NCBI RefSeq assembly: GCF_050633125.1
Contig: NZ_JBOEFX010000102.1
Coordinates: 59,822 to 123,821, forward strand
Source: Lewinella sp050633125
GTDB lineage: Bacteria; Bacteroidota; Bacteroidia; Chitinophagales; Saprospiraceae
Length of the DNA stretch: 64,000 bases
Direction: 5' to 3'
Numbering within the stretch: position 1 is the stretch's first letter; each line of letters opens with the position of its first letter. The translations under genes were made by a program, and so were the position numbers. Positions 46,501-54,537 of this stretch are shown here, one piece after another. Below the pieces are notes generated by a model. It was not told the origin of the DNA. It ran no database searches and saw nothing but the letters and a program-made list of their open reading frames with translations.

Positions 46501-47075
46501 CTGAGGTCTACTTGGCTAGTGCTCCCATTTGGGGTCGAGACAAGGATGTTGTCCATGCTGAGGGTAGAGGTCGAACCTACGCATACTTCATAACACTCCT
46601 CCAGGCCACCTGGTAGGTTGATGGCAAAAGAATCTTGTTCGCAATCGGTAATATGCTGGCCATAGGCTTCCCCGAAGGGGTCGAAGAAATCTTCTACATA
46701 AAAATTGGTTTGCCCGGCAGCTATCACATCCATTCCTCCAGGCCCACTTACAACCAGGTAAACAGTGTACACACCGGGAGGTAGCGGTATATTGATTGGT
46801 CCGTTACATAAATCGAAGGTAAACAACCCAATTCCTTCCTGTTCGCTCCATAAGATGCCATTATCCGGAGAGGTACCATCATAGATAGACCAATGGTAAC
46901 TAAGGTTGGGGTCTTGAGGGAACTCTACAAACCACTGTCCACACTGGTCGGGACAAAGGAACTCATCACCGTATACAAAGGCAGTTTCTTGTGCTTGCAG
47001 GCTACTTAAAGGAAGTGCTACAAAGAGCGTAAAGATGGTTAGTATAGATAATAAATGTCGGTGCATGGGATTCAT
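40575..47075 (-). CDS. Giant secreted PKD/cohesin protein with T9SS type B domain
   Basis: This is a 2166-residue exported protein. Signal peptide at 1-28 (ending LQAQ). A cohesin-like domain lies at about 205-350 (VYASPGQTVCVPLTV ... NNIQGVSLSINYN). PKD domains occur at about 425-475 (YLWDFGDGGGSS), 1105-1150, 1190-1245 (WSWDFGDPTSG) and 1280-1330. Many Cys-containing Ig-like units lie between them. An SdrD-B/CNA-like unit is at about 1665-1735 (GNVYYDMNNNDMIDAAD), and two near-identical 51-residue repeats are at about 1810-1911. The type B sorting domain is at about 2071-2166 (YVPNAFSPNNDGANDTF). It is probably a surface adhesin. It is divergent from mnmG with separate -7 elements. Confidence 0.9.
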   Translation of the reverse strand: MNPMHRHLLSILTIFTLFVALPLSSLQAQETAFVYGDEFLCPDQCGQWFVEFPQDPNLSYHWSIYDGTSPDNGILWSEQEGIGLFTFDLCNGPINIPLPPGVYTVYLVVSGPGGMDVIAAGQTNFYVEDFFDPFGEAYGQHITDCEQDSFAINLPGGLEECYEVCVGSTSTLSMDNILVSTPNGSTSQVDLSQGQWSVTNGTIIPTVNTDDSNFNLAEVYASPGQTVCVPLTVNNFDNIQGVSLSINYNASILQFGSAQNFNNNLLAFNSSSVGNPFPGSITLNWNDLLANGVTLSDNSTLLEFCFTVMGNTSSSLSFSGTPSPIEIVDGNGNVVPFDGNTGAVIIGSPPSSTISILWDEEGPGRATFSYWYFSDNGCDVFSSVDVCFDVIPPPPADFTTQPPVSSNGLLEICEGQTVFFTSEATEADAYLWDFGDGGGSSLPNPQHTYNAAGTFEVELITSAGCECADTSRLTVIVEGNDAPFVDCVATICEGTSVTYTANTGCSSYDWTISANGSILDGGGPADDFITIQWGAGPIGEITLQTDGCPDLSDCTEAAYLQVPIISSSTTIEGPAQVCRGDQTVYTVPPFEGTEFNWSVTSFGTIIDGQGTPSVTIEWSDGPIPTGAQTVSVDYTNCYLECGGSAQMDVFVRPEFYLTGEIEVCENSSTDYAVINTQTNVGFPANFSVLASDGTTVWTSPGAGSSFPVDWDFGAGDFTLMATPQNPADYCTLLAEMAVKVIAQPAAVATINGQTEICAGIAYTYNIANPIDGERYRWTINNAGTITNREGASIAVIWNAGGPYELSVIRLSPPLFCASAATSLSIGAVSSFAISGDDQVCMDQLAAYTSDQTGDVFYDWAIQPASAGTITGDPSAADVEILWHSAGPATVTLDICGQQETFMVTVNAPPQPVVNHPASICPGVTAPVSTTAAFATYSWQDAEGLELSTSPTPDLSGGYYRLEVTDAIGCVGRTTFQIYEFPESNISISTPDFTLFCNVPPLSRLYAVNTEDGYTYQWYQNGAPLAGETGSNYTATAFGAYHVDIIDENGCAFSSNTISVEDNCTDIRCTGGGAGCNNPGHTFTSMDNGSCDDRAYTAIAMGSIPGSVFWNFDDPDSGAANSGSGVNVTHQYTKPGFYRVLMGALYDDGMGGSVLCREILPDTVFAVADFEYDGVCPGAPVQFYDLTTFLDLAIITSWSWDFGDPTSGIDNTSTDKDPIHIFSGGGDYQVSLTTTTDQGCSTTITKTVSIYPLPFTNFLEPDVSCALTAIEFNADVEATVSEVMWNFGEASSGDANTSTLFDSYHLFATPGNYMVTLEATSIYGCVNTFDRTIAIIPNTLSGEIDPPGTSTLCEGDELILNAPGNGATSWVWSTNEDTQAITVDEAAAYSVVLTDDDGCTYSPQPVLVDIIPAPQSPIRSVTYNDFNQPTAFTYDTLYVCFGEDIFLETEETAGYSYQWSNGDTGIDTEYTEDRGNLLAAGEYLITMDVTDTSTGCSATEGFVIIVHPTPDVPVLDAGNDALCAGTAATISVSNPQANVIYFWSSGDTGSSITTDQAGEYYVTSVNIYGCRNESEVTEVLEGPDISLVPNGCHTRCAPDTLCLPTIPDVISYQWYLDGTLIPAPDGTIPNLIVDQSGSYTLEMEDINGCVQTSNPLNIDLLPGFGTLFGNVYYDMNNNDMIDAADSLAGDIEVELSGNMGLQDAIITPLDGTYGFVNVPEDDYTLSIDEMTVPASWVPQIASIDTTFMGCDQEVVINWLLIQDCNFDTSFVASICPGEDYIFQGQPYAIGSSNTVQTTSAQGCDSTFTFTVTALPSTSEVFGVEVCAGETYSYAGAEYPIGTDELITFTNSVGCDSIVQLQVVESPSTSEIFGVEICAGETYSYAGVEYPIGTDELITFTNSVGCDSIVQLQVVASPEASFALSTEESCQGLPTGTLTVAPNSGAAPFVYALDDGDFQAQAAFTNLEAGAYDLIVEDANGCQYLESFAVDASPSLVVNVSDMILPCDSAAVQLLPEIVSGDDGFLLFQWSDGITTLGRQVSTPGTLYLEVSNGCETVSLPVTIEAEKSPEGSLIYVPNAFSPNNDGANDTFKVYPGQDVQIDDIDFQIFDRWGSMIFDAQQGDDEWDGVNNGRRAAQGVYIWQLKAKINLCGQVVDVVQQGEVILVR
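41341..41646 (-). repeat. Tandem 153-bp repeat, two units, inside the giant gene
   Basis: The units 41341-41493 and 41494-41646 are about 93% identical by eye. They encode 51-residue copies containing CAGETYSYAG and GCDSIVQLQVV. A more diverged third unit (ICPGEDYIFQG ... GCDSTFTFTV) precedes them in the protein. Confidence 0.88.
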
Positions 47076-47129
47076 AATGTTGAGGGGTTAGTGATTTTTG
47101 ACAATAAAGTACCTAGCCTTGCTGATGTG

Positions 47130-47137
47130 CAAAGGTA
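47130..47137 (-). promoter_or_regulatory. Candidate -7 promoter element of the giant gene
   Basis: TACCTTTG on the minus strand is an exact TAnnTTTG match, 55 bases before the ATG at 47075. Confidence 0.5.
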
Positions 47138-47290
47138 GCTTGTACTAATCCCAAAACGTGTTGATTAAGCAGGAAATATGGGAGCTGTTGTTGCTCCGGT
47201 TACAGCACTAAGACCCAATGAGTCTTTTAATCGCTGCCTGAATGAGAAAAAAGGGCGAACGAAAAAGGGGGTGATACTGTTGATATTTAG

Positions 47291-47298
47291 TACTTTTG
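47291..47298 (+). promoter_or_regulatory. Candidate -7 promoter element of mnmG
   Basis: TACTTTTG is an exact TAnnTTTG match, 46 bases before the mnmG ATG. Confidence 0.5.
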
Positions 47299-47343
47299 CG
47301 CCGATTTTACTGGGCTTTGGCCGGTAAATAAAAAACAAAATTT

Positions 47344-49209
47344 ATGTTTCCGGAGTATGATGTCATCGTGGTTGGAGCAGGGCATGCGGGATGCGAAGCA
47401 GCAGTAGCCGCCGCCAATATGGGCGCGCGCGTAATGCTGGCGACGATGAATATGAATACCATTGCCCAAATGTCGTGCAATCCTGCTATGGGCGGAGTGG
47501 CCAAAGGGCAGATTGTGCGTGAAATTGATGCACTGGGTGGCTATTCAGGTATTGTCACCGACCATACGGCAGTGCAGTTCCGGATGCTTAACAAATCCAA
47601 AGGCCCTGCCATGTGGAGTCCACGTGCCCAGAGTGATCGGATGTTGTTTGCAGGCAAGTGGCGCGAAATGCTGGAAGCTCACGAGAATATCGATTTTTGG
47701 CAAGAGATGGTCACCGGTATCGTGGTTAAAGGCGAGCGAGTAGTAGGTGTGCGTACCGGAATTGGGCTGGAAATACCTGGCAAAGCGGTGGTGTTGACGA
47801 ATGGTACTTTCCTAAACGGATTGATCCACATCGGCGAAAAACAATTTGGCGGCGGTCGTGCCGGCGAACGCGCTTCTACCGGAATTACAGAACAATTACG
47901 AGAGCTTGGCTTTGAAGCTGGCCGCATGAAAACGGGTACCCCTCCACGGATTGATGGCCGCAGCCTGGATTACTCCAAAATGGAAGTTCAGCTCGGTGAT
48001 GAAAACCCCGTAGGTTTTAGCTACACAGATACGCCAACGCTGACCAAGCAGTTGCCTTGTCACATTACTTATACCAGCAAAGAAGTACACGAAACCTTGA
48101 AAACGGGCTTTGATCGTTCGCCCATGTTCAATGGCCGTATCCGTGGCCTGGGCCCACGCTATTGCCCCTCGATTGAAGATAAAATCGACCGCTTCGCGGA
48201 TCGTGATCGCCACCAGCTATTTGTAGAACCAGAAGGTTGGAGTACTTGTGAAATTTACGTCAATGGCTTCAGCTCTTCGCTGCCAGAGGATGTGCAGTAC
48301 AGTGCTTTACGCAAAGTACCTGGCTTTGAAAACATGAAGATGTTTCGGCCCGGTTACGCCATCGAGTACGACTTTTTTCAGCCCACACAGCTGCGTGCAT
48401 CTTTGGAAACTCGCCTCGTGAAGAATCTCTTTTTTGCAGGCCAGATCAATGGAACCACAGGCTACGAAGAAGCAGGCAGCCAAGGCTTAATGGCCGGCAT
48501 CAATGCCTACCTGGCAGTGAAAGACGAAGAGCCTTTTGTACTAAAACGCTCGGATGCCTACATCGGCGTTTTGATTGATGATTTGATCAATAAAGGCACG
48601 GAAGAACCTTACCGGATGTTTACCTCGCGTGCTGAATACCGTATTTTGCTACGGCAAGATAATGCCGATCTGCGCCTCACGCCACTGGCAGCCAAAATTG
48701 GCATGAACCACCTAGAGGAGCGCATGGAAAGGGTGACGCACAAACAAGAAGCTACCGCAGCCATTGAAAAATTGTTAAGTAACTACAGCATTGTACCGGA
48801 ATTGATCAACCCATATCTGGAAAGTATCGGTTCTTCACCGCTGAAGCAAAGCGTAAAATTGAATACGGTGCTGCTGCGCCCCAATGTATCGCTGGTAGAT
48901 ATTTGCGCCAATGTTCCCGCTTTCGCGCAGGAGCTGGAGCAATACGACAGCGAATCCCGCGAGCTGGCAGAGATCAACATGAAGTACGAGGGGTACATTC
49001 GCCGCGAGCAGGAGATGGTCGACAAAATGAACCGCCTGGAATCGGTGCGCTTATACGAAAATATCGACTACCATACGCTTTCCTCTCTCAGCAAGGAAGC
49101 CCGTACCAAGCTCACCCAACTCAAGCCACGCACCATCGGTCAAGCCAGTCGTATCAGCGGGGTTAGCCCCTCCGATATTTCGGTGTTGCTGGTGCACATG
49201 GGGCGGTAG
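47344..49209 (+). CDS. mnmG: tRNA uridine-5-carboxymethylaminomethyl modification enzyme MnmG (GidA)
   Basis: MnmG, with MnmE, builds the cmnm5 group on wobble U34 of certain tRNAs using FAD, NADH and methylenetetrahydrofolate. The 621-residue protein begins MFPEYDVIVVGAGHAGCEAA with the FAD-binding loop. It carries GidA signatures (SCNPAMGGVAKGQIVREIDALGG; KTGTPPRIDGRS; GQINGTTGYEEAGSQGL) and the C-terminal helical domain that contacts MnmE and tRNA. It is monocistronic, and mnmE is not in the window. The 258 bases after its stop hold nothing recognisable. Confidence 0.98.
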   Translation: MFPEYDVIVVGAGHAGCEAAVAAANMGARVMLATMNMNTIAQMSCNPAMGGVAKGQIVREIDALGGYSGIVTDHTAVQFRMLNKSKGPAMWSPRAQSDRMLFAGKWREMLEAHENIDFWQEMVTGIVVKGERVVGVRTGIGLEIPGKAVVLTNGTFLNGLIHIGEKQFGGGRAGERASTGITEQLRELGFEAGRMKTGTPPRIDGRSLDYSKMEVQLGDENPVGFSYTDTPTLTKQLPCHITYTSKEVHETLKTGFDRSPMFNGRIRGLGPRYCPSIEDKIDRFADRDRHQLFVEPEGWSTCEIYVNGFSSSLPEDVQYSALRKVPGFENMKMFRPGYAIEYDFFQPTQLRASLETRLVKNLFFAGQINGTTGYEEAGSQGLMAGINAYLAVKDEEPFVLKRSDAYIGVLIDDLINKGTEEPYRMFTSRAEYRILLRQDNADLRLTPLAAKIGMNHLEERMERVTHKQEATAAIEKLLSNYSIVPELINPYLESIGSSPLKQSVKLNTVLLRPNVSLVDICANVPAFAQELEQYDSESRELAEINMKYEGYIRREQEMVDKMNRLESVRLYENIDYHTLSSLSKEARTKLTQLKPRTIGQASRISGVSPSDISVLLVHMGR

Positions 49210-49467
49210 TTTTTAAGTCGGAAGTATTAGGATAACCGTAGACAAGAGGGTAGGGAATGATACTTCCACCCTTCCTGGGTTAAAATAATTGCATTACAAC
49301 ATGGACTACGTGTAAGGTCACCCCTTCGAGAGTAGCACTTATTTAGCACTCAACACAGCTAAAAACCAACAACTTGCAAACCTTACTTCACACCAAACAA
49401 GCGCTAATTCCGAAAGGATGAACAAACACTAGACTGCAACGGCAGCCATCAAAAATCTGGAACTGTT

Positions 49468-50871
49468 TTACTCTTTCTCTTCGCTCAGCTGCTGCTTTAC
49501 ATTTGCTAAATTCTTCTCAAACAATTCGAGGTCTCTGTCCTGGTTTTCTTTCGCGATATCGACGGCCCTTTGATAATTTTTAAGGGAAGCGGCTAGATCG
49601 CCACGCATCATCAATGCCTCTCCATAACTATCGAATACATTGGCGGAATTGGGGTGAAGAAGTGTGTTTGCTCTAAATATAGATTCCGCTATTAGAGGCT
49701 TTTTATACTCTAGCAAATATTCGTAGCCCATTATATTTATATCTCCTTCGCCTAAGAGGCCAACCTCTCGACAAATCGTTAACTGCTCAAGAATTTCTTC
49801 TTCTGATTGGCCTGCCGTGTAATGGTCAAGTTTGCTATTTAAATCAGCAAATAGCTGCTGATATTTTTCCTTGGTTTCAGCTCGGTAGGCTTCGGCTGCT
49901 GCTTGTGCTAGTTCGTGTGTTTTAGCTAAAGCTTCCTCAGGTGTCGTTACAATTTCGGGGACTACGCCCACTCCTTCCCAATTTGTTTTGGTAATAGGGT
50001 TAATGGCTCTGCCGACGGGAATGAAAACGTTCAAATTATCATTAATTCTCCTGGTTCCTCCGGGATTAGCGCCGCCTCCGGTGGTTTGGCCTACCAGCGT
50101 TGCCCTTTTTTGGGTCTGCATATTGTAGGAAAACTCCTCGGCACCGGAGAATGTCCTATCACTTGTTATAATAAACAGGGGTACTTCGGGCATTTTAGTA
50201 CCGCCCACTTCTTCTAAGCTCCAGAACTCTTCCGTTTCATCTCCTTGTCGCCAGTACAGGCTATTTAGATGCACTTTTTGATCAAAGAAATAGCTGCATA
50301 AATACTGGACCATCCGCGGGCTACCTCCTCCATTTTTGCTAAGGTCAAAGATAACGGCATCCGTTCTTGCCATTAACTGCATTGCAGCATCAGCACTCGC
50401 TTGTGCATTTTCTAAGCCCGCAAAACCTCTTAGATCCAGGTAACCTACATTGCCTTCCAGGATTTCAACATTATTAAATCCATAGCTTCCCCTTCGAGAC
50501 CTTTCTAGGCGATCAAGGCGTTCTTCGATCCTTCTTTCGGGGGTATTGGGTTGGGCTTCATAAGGTGGGTTGACCCTAATGCGCATATGCTTATCGTGGT
50601 TGATCTCTTGCACAGAGGTCGTCAAAGCTGCCGCAAATGATTCATCATCGGTGAATTGATCGAAATGGCCTGCTTTCCATTGGGCAAGGAGGTGTTCTTC
50701 CGTTTTTTTGGCCACTTCCGGGAACACGTAAAAATCATTCATTAAGCGAGAAAGGTGTTGGATAGCTTGTTCTTTGTACTTTTCCGTAAGCGATAATTCT
50801 TGAGCCGTGGAGATGCTCATTTGGAAAAACAACACGACTAATAGTAAAGACAGTCTGGATACAATTTTCAT
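49468..50871 (-). CDS. Secreted S41-family (tail-specific/IRBP-like) serine peptidase
   Basis: This 467-residue protein has a signal peptide (1-23, ending STAQ). The peptidase core has strands 'GNVGYLDLRGF' and 'DAVIFDLSKNGGGS' and the nucleophile region ITSDRTFSGAEEF with Ser at about 242. A Lys in QKRATLVGQTTGGG (about 255) fits the S41 dyad. There is no PDZ domain between, as in S41B/IRBP-like members. A TPR-like helical tail (about 385-460, 'SYGEALMMRGDLAASLKNYQ') follows. It probably degrades peptides in the periplasm or outside. Monocistronic. Confidence 0.9.
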   Translation of the reverse strand: MKIVSRLSLLLVVLFFQMSISTAQELSLTEKYKEQAIQHLSRLMNDFYVFPEVAKKTEEHLLAQWKAGHFDQFTDDESFAAALTTSVQEINHDKHMRIRVNPPYEAQPNTPERRIEERLDRLERSRRGSYGFNNVEILEGNVGYLDLRGFAGLENAQASADAAMQLMARTDAVIFDLSKNGGGSPRMVQYLCSYFFDQKVHLNSLYWRQGDETEEFWSLEEVGGTKMPEVPLFIITSDRTFSGAEEFSYNMQTQKRATLVGQTTGGGANPGGTRRINDNLNVFIPVGRAINPITKTNWEGVGVVPEIVTTPEEALAKTHELAQAAAEAYRAETKEKYQQLFADLNSKLDHYTAGQSEEEILEQLTICREVGLLGEGDINIMGYEYLLEYKKPLIAESIFRANTLLHPNSANVFDSYGEALMMRGDLAASLKNYQRAVDIAKENQDRDLELFEKNLANVKQQLSEEKE

Positions 50872-51068
50872 TTTATGTCGGATAATTGGTGAAGTTTAAA
50901 GTTACAAAATAAGCAAAGCCAAAGCCCTACTTACTAGAGGAGTAAAAGCTTATTGGGAAATTCCCCCAGATGAAACTCCCTGGCAAACATACAAGATGCT
51001 TACAGGCGTCTTTATGGTGTAAAACAAGTGGTGATAAGTAATAACAGCAAAGGAATACGATAAGACTA

Positions 51069-51887
51069 TTATCCCCCCAATAACTCCAATACCGAAGGTG
51101 CCCAAAGTTTGGCGGTAAAATAATAGGTTGCCAATACAAGAAAGGCCGTTGCCAAAAAGGTTAATATAGTAGCTCCAATTTTCACAGCATCAGACTGCAA
51201 AGCTCCTCGGCGACCAATAAAAATTTCAGCGACTAGCAAATTGGGAAGGTAGAACCAGAAATCCATGAAGTAATCAAAAGGGCCACGAAACGCTGAAGTA
51301 TGGCCCAGGCCATCGGTAAAAAGGAACCAAAAACCATAGTCCATTCGGTACAGCCAGGAACCAATGGCCAAGGCGAACAAGCGAATAGCCCAGGCTCGGT
51401 GTTGTTCAAAACGAGCCATCCGAGCGTAGCGAATGGTCTGTACTGCCGCCACAAACATGAGGATGCCATACAGCGCAAACGCAACGTTCATGACAGTCCC
51501 CCCAATCGTATCCTTGACCAAAATAAAGACCAACCCACCGATAGCAGTAAGCATGGCCGAAATAACGTAAAGTCGCCCCAGCCAGCGGTGTACCGCCAGA
51601 TAGCGCACCCTTATACGGTCAATCAACTGGATACAGCCCAGCACTAATAGAATGCCGCCCGCCGCAAAGTGAAGCCCGATGCCCAGCGTAGCCAGGCGAG
51701 TGGAAGTATCAAATAAGCCGGGGAGGACTTTGTTCCATAACTGTGTTTCCTCCAGCAATAACGCGGCGAAGTAAAATAGAAGAATATAAAGCCCAAAAAA
51801 GGTAGCGCTGAGCCATACCGTACCCACCAGTAATTTGGTAGCAAGGCGAAAAATTTGATCTGTGCGGGAAGTAGGGGTGGAGAGCAT
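51069..51887 (-). CDS. DUF2306 multi-span membrane protein
   Basis: This 272-residue protein has about seven hydrophobic spans. The DUF2306 core runs 'VHRWLGRLYVISAMLTAIGGL ... FEQHRAWAIRLFALA', with conserved His residues in HRWLGR and EQHRAW that could bind heme or metal (inference from similarity to cytochrome-like membrane families). The frame ends LELLGG. Function is unknown. It stands alone, with 197 and 171 bases of featureless sequence on either side. Confidence 0.85.
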   Translation of the reverse strand: MLSTPTSRTDQIFRLATKLLVGTVWLSATFFGLYILLFYFAALLLEETQLWNKVLPGLFDTSTRLATLGIGLHFAAGGILLVLGCIQLIDRIRVRYLAVHRWLGRLYVISAMLTAIGGLVFILVKDTIGGTVMNVAFALYGILMFVAAVQTIRYARMARFEQHRAWAIRLFALAIGSWLYRMDYGFWFLFTDGLGHTSAFRGPFDYFMDFWFYLPNLLVAEIFIGRRGALQSDAVKIGATILTFLATAFLVLATYYFTAKLWAPSVLELLGG

Positions 51888-52058
51888 TGGTAAAAAGAAT
51901 AAGAGCGTGTTTTGTTATCACCGCTAATTTAGCTTTTCACATAGGTTAAATGCAGCAAAACACCAATAAAATGAATTTTACTTGACAGAACACAAATCAA
52001 ACTGATGCAACAGGATTGACACGGTTTATTTTTCCCTGAAATCGGTTGGTTTTTCCAC

Positions 52059-53039
52059 CTAAATTTCAAACTTCCCTACCGCCTTTTCACATCCTTCCCA
52101 ATTGATTTTGATATTTGATTCATCAAACAAGAGGTCTTCGGGTGTTAATCGTTCAGGGAAACCATTCCATCCGTCCCCGGAAGGGCCAAAGAAATCGCCT
52201 GATTTCGCCCCGGGGTCCATTGCTGCTCGGATAATCCCCGTAGCTCCATCTTCTGCCGATTGTGCCATGTTCATAAACTCGGCATTAGCATCCATGCCAC
52301 CAACCGCTGCACTTGTTGTAGCCAGTTCTGTTTTAGCTAAACCAGGATGTGCTAATAGTGGAATAACATTTGAAATATTGGCAGCCTCCAACTTATTCTT
52401 GAGTCCATACGTAAAAGCGGCGTTGGCCAATTTGGTCTGATGGTAACGCCCCCATCTTGGGCCTCGGAAACTGAAGTTTTCTTCTTCCGTACCATCACCT
52501 CCTAGCTGGCCACCTTTTTTCTCAAAGTACTCGCTGGCCAGCGGTGGGCCCAACCGTGCCATAGAAGAATGGTTCACGATCCGACCTTCGTCGCTTTTTC
52601 TGAGCAAAGGGAATAATTCTTTCGTGAGGAGGAAATGGGAAATGGCATTCGTTTGCATCTGTACATCATAACCATCCGGCGTTGCCTGATCGCGAAGGGC
52701 CATGACGCCTGCATTATTGATCAACACATCTACTACGTCGTAGTTGGATTTAATGGATTCTACCGCATTATTTACGCTTTCAAAACGCTGTAAGTCGCAA
52801 GTGACTTGCTCAAATTTGCCGCCAGGAACATCAGCTTTCAGTTGATTGAGCGCCTTTTCAGCGCGTTCGCTTTCGCGGTTCAGAAGGACAACGGTAGCTC
52901 CTTTCTTTGCTATTTCTTTTGCACATACATAACCGGTGCCACTCGTTGTGCCAGTGATCACGACAACTTTTCCAGTCATGTCTTGTGCATGATTTTCTAA
53001 TACGCTAGCTAGGTGCTTGGTTGGTATTTGATTTGACAT
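52059..53039 (-). CDS. Short-chain dehydrogenase/reductase (retinol-dehydrogenase-like)
   Basis: This 326-residue classical SDR has TGTTSGTG (residues about 29-36) as the cofactor loop and an Arg after strand 2 (LLNRESERA), which favours NADP. NNAG (about 108-111), the catalytic Ser in VNHSSMA and YHQTK as YxxxK are all present. The C-terminal part resembles plant protochlorophyllide reductase and retinol dehydrogenase relatives. The substrate is unknown. It is the last gene of a TetR-lipoprotein-cupin-SDR run on the minus strand, 100 bases after the cupin gene. Confidence 0.92.
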   Translation of the reverse strand: MSNQIPTKHLASVLENHAQDMTGKVVVITGTTSGTGYVCAKEIAKKGATVVLLNRESERAEKALNQLKADVPGGKFEQVTCDLQRFESVNNAVESIKSNYDVVDVLINNAGVMALRDQATPDGYDVQMQTNAISHFLLTKELFPLLRKSDEGRIVNHSSMARLGPPLASEYFEKKGGQLGGDGTEEENFSFRGPRWGRYHQTKLANAAFTYGLKNKLEAANISNVIPLLAHPGLAKTELATTSAAVGGMDANAEFMNMAQSAEDGATGIIRAAMDPGAKSGDFFGPSGDGWNGFPERLTPEDLLFDESNIKINWEGCEKAVGKFEI

Positions 53040-53139
53040 ATTGCTTATTCTCTATTTTAGAGATCAAACAGGTACGGCTATCAGATGGTTTAGTTTGCAG
53101 TATATATCTGTGAGCATTCATAACTTCATTGGGTGTTTG

Positions 53140-53427
53140 TTATTTCAACAATACTAACTGGGACATCGTCTGAGCAACAAGCCAATGCTTTACATTAGGT
53201 ACAATATTCACATAATCACCAGTGCGCAATTCAATTCTCTTGGCTGTTTCATCTTCGTAAATTACATGACCAGTAATGCAAAGTAAAAGGGCTGGCGTTT
53301 TGGTAATATGCTCTTTGAGAACACTATTCTCTTTAAGTTGAATGGCCGTTGCTGTACCCATTTCTCCCTTGAATAAACTTAGGGCAGAAACTGCTTTGGT
53401 TTGATTGTGCAGGTCTTTTAAGTTCAT
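53140..53427 (-). CDS. Small cupin-domain protein
   Basis: This 95-residue protein forms a single small beta-barrel. The strands 'ENSVLKEHITKTPALLLCITGHVIYED' and 'ELRTGDYVNIVPNVKHWLVA' follow the two cupin motifs. The metal-binding set is reduced: one His in KEHIT and one in VKHWL are seen. Such proteins act as metal-binding enzymes or small-molecule sensors. The ATG overlaps the stop of the lipoprotein gene (ATGA), so the two are translationally coupled. Confidence 0.85.
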   Translation of the reverse strand: MNLKDLHNQTKAVSALSLFKGEMGTATAIQLKENSVLKEHITKTPALLLCITGHVIYEDETAKRIELRTGDYVNIVPNVKHWLVAQTMSQLVLLK

Positions 53428-53825
53428 TGGAAATAAGTATTGTAGATTTGGAATGATTCCTTTAATTGGGCGATTATCTCGTCCGCTTCTTGTTGGTTCT
53501 TTGCCTTACTCAGAGCATCTACCAGCTGAATGTGTGGGTGCAGCCATTTATGTAATTCGTCATGGCTTTCTCCATTCATGGTACAGCTTTTTATCAGGCC
53601 ATCGTTTTGTTCCTTTAGCCGCTTGGCCAAGGTTGCATAATCATTGCTGTCAGATTCATTTAGCATCTTTTCAGCATCCAGAATATAAGGTGTCATTTCT
53701 GCATTCACTTCCCATTTTTGGCCATTATTGAGTGTTATAACTGCATTCTCGCTGTCATTGCTATTCATGCAGCTTGTGGCAAATAGTATTACAAAAACAA
53801 CTATTGATAACGTGTAAAATCTCAT
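53424..53825 (-). CDS. Small lipoprotein, hypothetical
   Basis: This 133-residue protein has a lipoprotein signal peptide (MRFYTLSIVVFVILFATSC, lipid Cys at 19). The mature part is helical, acidic and polar ('EMTPYILDAEKMLNESDSND ... LAKRLKEQNDGLIKSCTMNG ... HDELHKWLHPHIQLVDAL'). The pattern with several His and Met residues is reminiscent of small periplasmic metal-sensing lipoproteins, but no family is assigned. It starts 3 bases after the TetR stop and overlaps the cupin start by 4 bases. Confidence 0.85.
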   Translation of the reverse strand: MRFYTLSIVVFVILFATSCMNSNDSENAVITLNNGQKWEVNAEMTPYILDAEKMLNESDSNDYATLAKRLKEQNDGLIKSCTMNGESHDELHKWLHPHIQLVDALSKAKNQQEADEIIAQLKESFQIYNTYFQ

Positions 53826-53828
53826 TGC

Positions 53829-54416
53829 TTATTTTTTTATAATGCTTAATAACGATTGAATTATTTCCTCTCCTTTCTGAAGAATATCAAATTGAAAATT
53901 TGCTACTCTCCACTTGTACATCTGCAGTCGCATTGATCCCATTATGATGTGCATGATGTTATCAGCGGATATCGCATTAGTGAATAATTTGTTTTCCTGA
54001 CCTTCGAGTATAATTGGCTTCAGGTGCTTCATTTTCACCTGCATTATTTTAGAAATCGACTCATTTACAGACTGGCTTTCTTCCATCAACCCATCAGAAA
54101 AAACAGCCACAACGAAGTGGGGATTGCTATCAAAGAATGCAAACTGGTTCTGAAAAAGTGTAATAAACTTCTCTTCCGTTTTTCGCTCAATGCTTAATAT
54201 TTCGGTATAGCGTTCATCCATATTAGATGCTAGAAAATCAAGCATCGCCAGGATGATTTTCTCCTTACTGGCAAAATGCCTATAAACAGCACTTTCAGAA
54301 AATTGCATCTCTCTAGCCAGGTTCTTAATGGTCAGCCCTCCTACACCAGCACTGGTCAGAATTTTGCCCGCAGCTCCAATGATTTCGAATTGTCTATCTG
54401 TAATTGTATTGGTCAC
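53829..54416 (-). CDS. TetR-family transcriptional regulator
   Basis: This regulator has an N-terminal helix-turn-helix (GLTIKNLAREMQFSESAVYRHF) typical of TetR, followed by a helical ligand-binding domain. The frame is open from a GTG at 54446. A better start is the GTG at 54416 (MTNTITDRQFEII, 195 residues), because a candidate promoter element at 54452-54459 would put the transcript start near 54445. It is first in a tight run with the lipoprotein, cupin and SDR genes, so it most likely represses its own operon and responds to whatever the SDR and cupin act upon. Confidence 0.9.
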   Translation of the reverse strand: MTNTITDRQFEIIGAAGKILTSAGVGGLTIKNLAREMQFSESAVYRHFASKEKIILAMLDFLASNMDERYTEILSIERKTEEKFITLFQNQFAFFDSNPHFVVAVFSDGLMEESQSVNESISKIMQVKMKHLKPIILEGQENKLFTNAISADNIMHIIMGSMRLQMYKWRVANFQFDILQKGEEIIQSLLSIIKK

Positions 54417-54434
54417 CTTAAAAATTTCGTGTTT

Positions 54435-54459
54435 GTGAATGTTCACTCACATAAATATA
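54435..54459 (-). promoter_or_regulatory. Candidate promoter and TetR operator
   Basis: On the minus strand TATATTTA (54452-54459) is one base off TAnnTTTG. It is followed by the palindrome GTGAACATTCAC (54435-54446), with arms GTGAA/TTCAC. A palindrome on the expected transcript start fits a self-repressing TetR. The arms are short. Confidence 0.35.
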
Positions 54460-54537
54460 TCTGATTTTCACCTTCACTTCCAAATTTTGGCTGTGAAAAA
54501 TTATTTATTCATAGTTGTAGAGAAATGTAAGAGAAAG

